A DNA stretch of 9,423 nt, taken from an uncultured Prevotella sp. (GTDB taxonomy: Bacteria > Bacteroidota > Bacteroidia > Bacteroidales > Bacteroidaceae). A program made the position numbers and the translations under genes. Of the stretch, positions 5,399 to 9,423 are shown one piece after another. The notes beneath the pieces were generated by a model. That model did no database searches, was not told the DNA's origin, and was given only the letters and a program-made list of their open reading frames with translations. The stretch spans positions 1-9,423 of the forward strand of contig CAAFFL010000265.1 of assembly GCA_900762125.1 (NCBI GenBank), read 5' to 3'. Each line of letters begins with the position of its first letter. Within the stretch, counting starts at the first letter, position 1.

Positions 5399-7423
5399 AT
5401 GACATATCAGGAACTGGGGGACAAGATCTGGTCGGTGGCCGATATCCTGCGCGGTGGTTTCCGCGACGAGATGATTGCCAACGTTTGCTTGTTGTTTACC
5501 CTTCTCCGACGTGTCGACGCCTTGTTGCTGCCCTGTAATGGCAAGGTGGTGGCAGCCTACAGAAAGCTCCTCGGGCGAGTGGACGAGAATGGGCTGCACG
5601 CCGAGCTGACACAGGCGGCCGGCGGAAAGGCTTACTATAATAAGTCGGGCTTGGACTTTGCAGCACTGGCTGCTGACGAGTCAAAGTTCCCCCGCACGTT
5701 CAGCGAATACATCGATGGCTTCAGCCCCCTGATGAAGGAGATCTTTGCAGGTTTGGACTTCAACAAGGTCATCTTCCAACTAAACAAGTATCGCCAGCTC
5801 TACACCGTTTTCACTTATTTCTACACCATCGACATGAGCGAGGCGCACGTAGATGGCAACACGCTGGCCGACATCCTCTTCCATCTGGCAATGAGGGTCG
5901 ATGCCGATGGCATGATCATGAACGACAAGGAGGGCATCGTCGACACGCTGCTGGCGCAACTGCTCGTCGCAAATGGGCAGAAGGCACCAGCCACCATCTA
6001 CGACCCCACCTGTGGCTCCTGCCACTCGTTACTGATGGCTAAGGCGGCTGTAGGTCAGGGAAGCCGACTGTATGGACAGGATCTGAACAGTCTGGCCATG
6101 GCCGTCACCCGTGCCATGGCCATCGTCAAGGGTGAGAACGACCTGCTGCAAGGCGTGAAGATGGGTGACACACTATGCGACGACCAGTATCCCGATGTTA
6201 GGTTCGATTATGTCGTGGCCAGTCTGCCCTTCGGGTTGTCATGGAAGGATAGCTATCGCAGCATTCAGACTGAGGCCAAACGGTCTGGCACAAGGTTCTT
6301 TGCCGGGCTGCCCAGCATTGGCGACAGCCAGTTCCTCTTCATCCAGCACATCATTTCCAAGCTGGCTGAGGGCGGCCGTGCCTGCTTCCTCACCAGCTAT
6401 TCGGCGCTCATCACGGGTGCACCAGACGCTGCTGAGAACCACGTGAGGAAGTACCTCGTTGAGCATGACATGCTCGACGCCCTAATCTATCTGCATCATC
6501 CCCTTCGCAACACAGCGATCGACGTGGTGCTGTGGGTGATCGACAAGGACAAGCAGCCGCAGCGCCGGGGAAAGGTGCAGATCATCAACGTCCGCGATAA
6601 TGATGTTGCCACCATCCTCGACCTGTATCAGCGGCTAGAGAACACGGATGGCTCGCAGGTCATCACCAATGGGATGATTGGCGAAAATGAGATCACCGTC
6701 ATGCTGCCCAATCAGGGGAAGATCACCGTCCCGGCACCTGCGGATGTTGACCTCAATGCCTATTTTGCAACCGACATTGCGCCCTATGTACCCGCTGAGG
6801 CCTATATTGACGAGAAAGCGACAGCCCGCAACTATGTTATCTATATTGACGATGCCGACAAGACGACTCTCCGTACGCCCGAAGAGGTGGAGGCCGAGCT
6901 GCGGGAGATGGCATACACGGACATGGCAGGGACCATAGTCTCTGAGGAGAACCCAGTATATGGCAGCAGCTCCGAAGAACATCCTGCCGGTAAGGTCATC
7001 CTGGGATTGCTGCTGACGATGCGCCGCGGCGATGAGCTGCCACAGGAGGGCGATGTCCTTATCCGCGCCATCGGTGGACAGATGCAGGCTTATCGCTCTG
7101 GCGAACAGCTGCCGGGCGTGCCCAGTTCCATCCTCGTGGCAAAGCCTAGTGAACAGCTCCTGCCCGACTATCTTGCCCTCGTCTCGCAGACCCGCGGTTT
7201 TGTGCACGACGTGGCACGCTATGCTCCCAGCTTGGGCGGACGCTATCGGGTCTCGTCCTCCACGCTGATGCACATCCGCATTCCCCTGCCTTCGCTGGAT
7301 CGTCAGCGGGCGATGATCAGCAAGAACCAAGCCTTGCTCCGGCGAGAGGATCATTTGCGACGCCAACTGGCGCTGATGGAGGAATATCGCAAAAGTGTGA
7401 TCGAACAGTCGCTGAGCTGCTGA
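5399..7423 (+). CDS. HsdM-like N6-adenine methylase homologue with degenerate catalytic motif and HsdS-like C-terminus
   Basis: This is 674 residues from the ATG at 5399, which gives the family-like N-terminus M-T-Y-Q-E-L-G-D-K-I-W; an in-frame ATG at 5384 would add five residues but leaves almost no leader after the promoter. The helical HsdM N-domain covers about 1-150. The SAM-binding motif I is D-P-T-C-G-S-C at 202-208, where the usual second glycine pair is lost. The G-G-x-Y-Y-T-P segment expected just before is replaced by G-M-I-M-N-D-K (171-177). Motif IV reads S-L-P-F (275-278) instead of N-P-P-F/Y, so the catalytic Asn is missing. From about 535 on, the protein resembles half of an HsdS specificity subunit, ending with R-I-P-L-P-S-L-D-R-Q-R (627-637) and a helical tail. 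It is probably an inactive methylase paralogue that still binds DNA or the R-M complex. It precedes hsdM by 37 bases, probably in the same transcript. Confidence 0.75.
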   Translation: MTYQELGDKIWSVADILRGGFRDEMIANVCLLFTLLRRVDALLLPCNGKVVAAYRKLLGRVDENGLHAELTQAAGGKAYYNKSGLDFAALAADESKFPRTFSEYIDGFSPLMKEIFAGLDFNKVIFQLNKYRQLYTVFTYFYTIDMSEAHVDGNTLADILFHLAMRVDADGMIMNDKEGIVDTLLAQLLVANGQKAPATIYDPTCGSCHSLLMAKAAVGQGSRLYGQDLNSLAMAVTRAMAIVKGENDLLQGVKMGDTLCDDQYPDVRFDYVVASLPFGLSWKDSYRSIQTEAKRSGTRFFAGLPSIGDSQFLFIQHIISKLAEGGRACFLTSYSALITGAPDAAENHVRKYLVEHDMLDALIYLHHPLRNTAIDVVLWVIDKDKQPQRRGKVQIINVRDNDVATILDLYQRLENTDGSQVITNGMIGENEITVMLPNQGKITVPAPADVDLNAYFATDIAPYVPAEAYIDEKATARNYVIYIDDADKTTLRTPEEVEAELREMAYTDMAGTIVSEENPVYGSSSEEHPAGKVILGLLLTMRRGDELPQEGDVLIRAIGGQMQAYRSGEQLPGVPSSILVAKPSEQLLPDYLALVSQTRGFVHDVARYAPSLGGRYRVSSSTLMHIRIPLPSLDRQRAMISKNQALLRREDHLRRQLALMEEYRKSVIEQSLSC

Positions 7424-7460
7424 AGGCGGCTTGACACCAACATGAACAAAAGAAACCATT

Positions 7461-9292
<1,832 letters not shown>

Positions 9293-9296
<4 letters not shown>

Positions 9297-9423
9297 AGTG
9301 GGTTACTGAAAAGTTTGATGACTTTGTTAAGCTGAACAGAGGCTTTGACTTACCCAACGACAAAATCGTTGAGGGTGAGTATCCTGTTGTTGCCTCTACT
9401 GATATCAAGGCCTATCATAATGC
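9293..9423 (+). CDS. hsdS: Type I restriction-modification specificity subunit S, N-terminal fragment
   Basis: Only the first 43 complete codons are visible and the frame is open to the right edge. The protein starts M-K-W-V-T-E-K-F-D-D and contains L-N-R-G-F-D-L-P followed by a Y-P-V-V-A-S-T-D-I segment and Y-H-N. This is the opening of a target recognition domain in HsdS proteins, where R-G-x-x-L-P and the Y-P-V-x-x-S turn are typical. HsdS determines which DNA sequence the complex recognises. Its ATG overlaps the hsdM stop as ATGA. GC content of the visible part is about 41% (54 of 131 by hand count), well below hsdM, as often seen for target recognition domains that are exchanged between strains. 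Confidence 0.85.

Overview
The window looks like a chromosome segment from a Bacteroidota bacterium, most likely Prevotella-like or a relative from a gut or rumen. The reasons are the TAnnTTTG-type -7 promoter boxes in front of several starts, the weakness or absence of Shine-Dalgarno sequences at most starts, and a secreted glycan-degradation operon of the kind found in polysaccharide utilisation loci. The taxonomic call is inference; there is no rRNA or other marker gene here.

Left part (1-1591, minus strand, very GC-rich): the start of a two-gene carbohydrate operon. The first gene encodes a secreted protein with a jelly-roll-like C-terminus (827-1591). Ten bases after it comes a secreted GH43 (arabinanase-type) glycoside hydrolase that runs off the left edge. 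The GH43 frame is broken by one in-frame TAG at 502-504, just where a Trp codon (TGG) is expected. It is otherwise open for another 167 codons and keeps all three catalytic acids, so it is either a very recent pseudogene, a sequencing error or a polymorphism.

Middle and right part (about 1778-9423, plus strand): a defence-type island divergent from the carbohydrate operon. In order it carries (1) a WYL-domain transcriptional regulator; (2) an AAA ATPase of the DUF3696/OLD-like type, coupled by a 1-base stop/start overlap to (3) an unrecognised 352-residue protein with an H-D-R-Y motif; (4) an HsdM-like protein whose catalytic motif IV is S-L-P-F instead of N-P-P-F and which carries an HsdS-like C-terminal tail; (5) an intact HsdM adenine methyltransferase; and (6) the start of HsdS, overlapping hsdM by 4 bases and running off the right edge. 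An hsdR would be expected beyond the window but is not seen.

The most interesting structure is regulatory. A 43-base element, 35 of 43 positions identical between copies, occurs twice: upstream of the ATPase pair and upstream of the HsdM-like gene. Each copy has a perfect inverted repeat GTGAA-N7-TTCAC exactly 10 bases before an identical -7 box TAACTTTG. It looks like a shared operator, with the WYL protein as the obvious candidate ligand, so that the ATPase module and the restriction-modification genes form one regulon. Because the two copies also bracket the ATPase pair exactly, they could instead mark the edges of an inserted cassette. The combination of WYL regulator, DUF3696 ATPase with unknown partner, and a pseudo-methylase inside a type I R-M locus is the best candidate here for an undescribed composite defence system.
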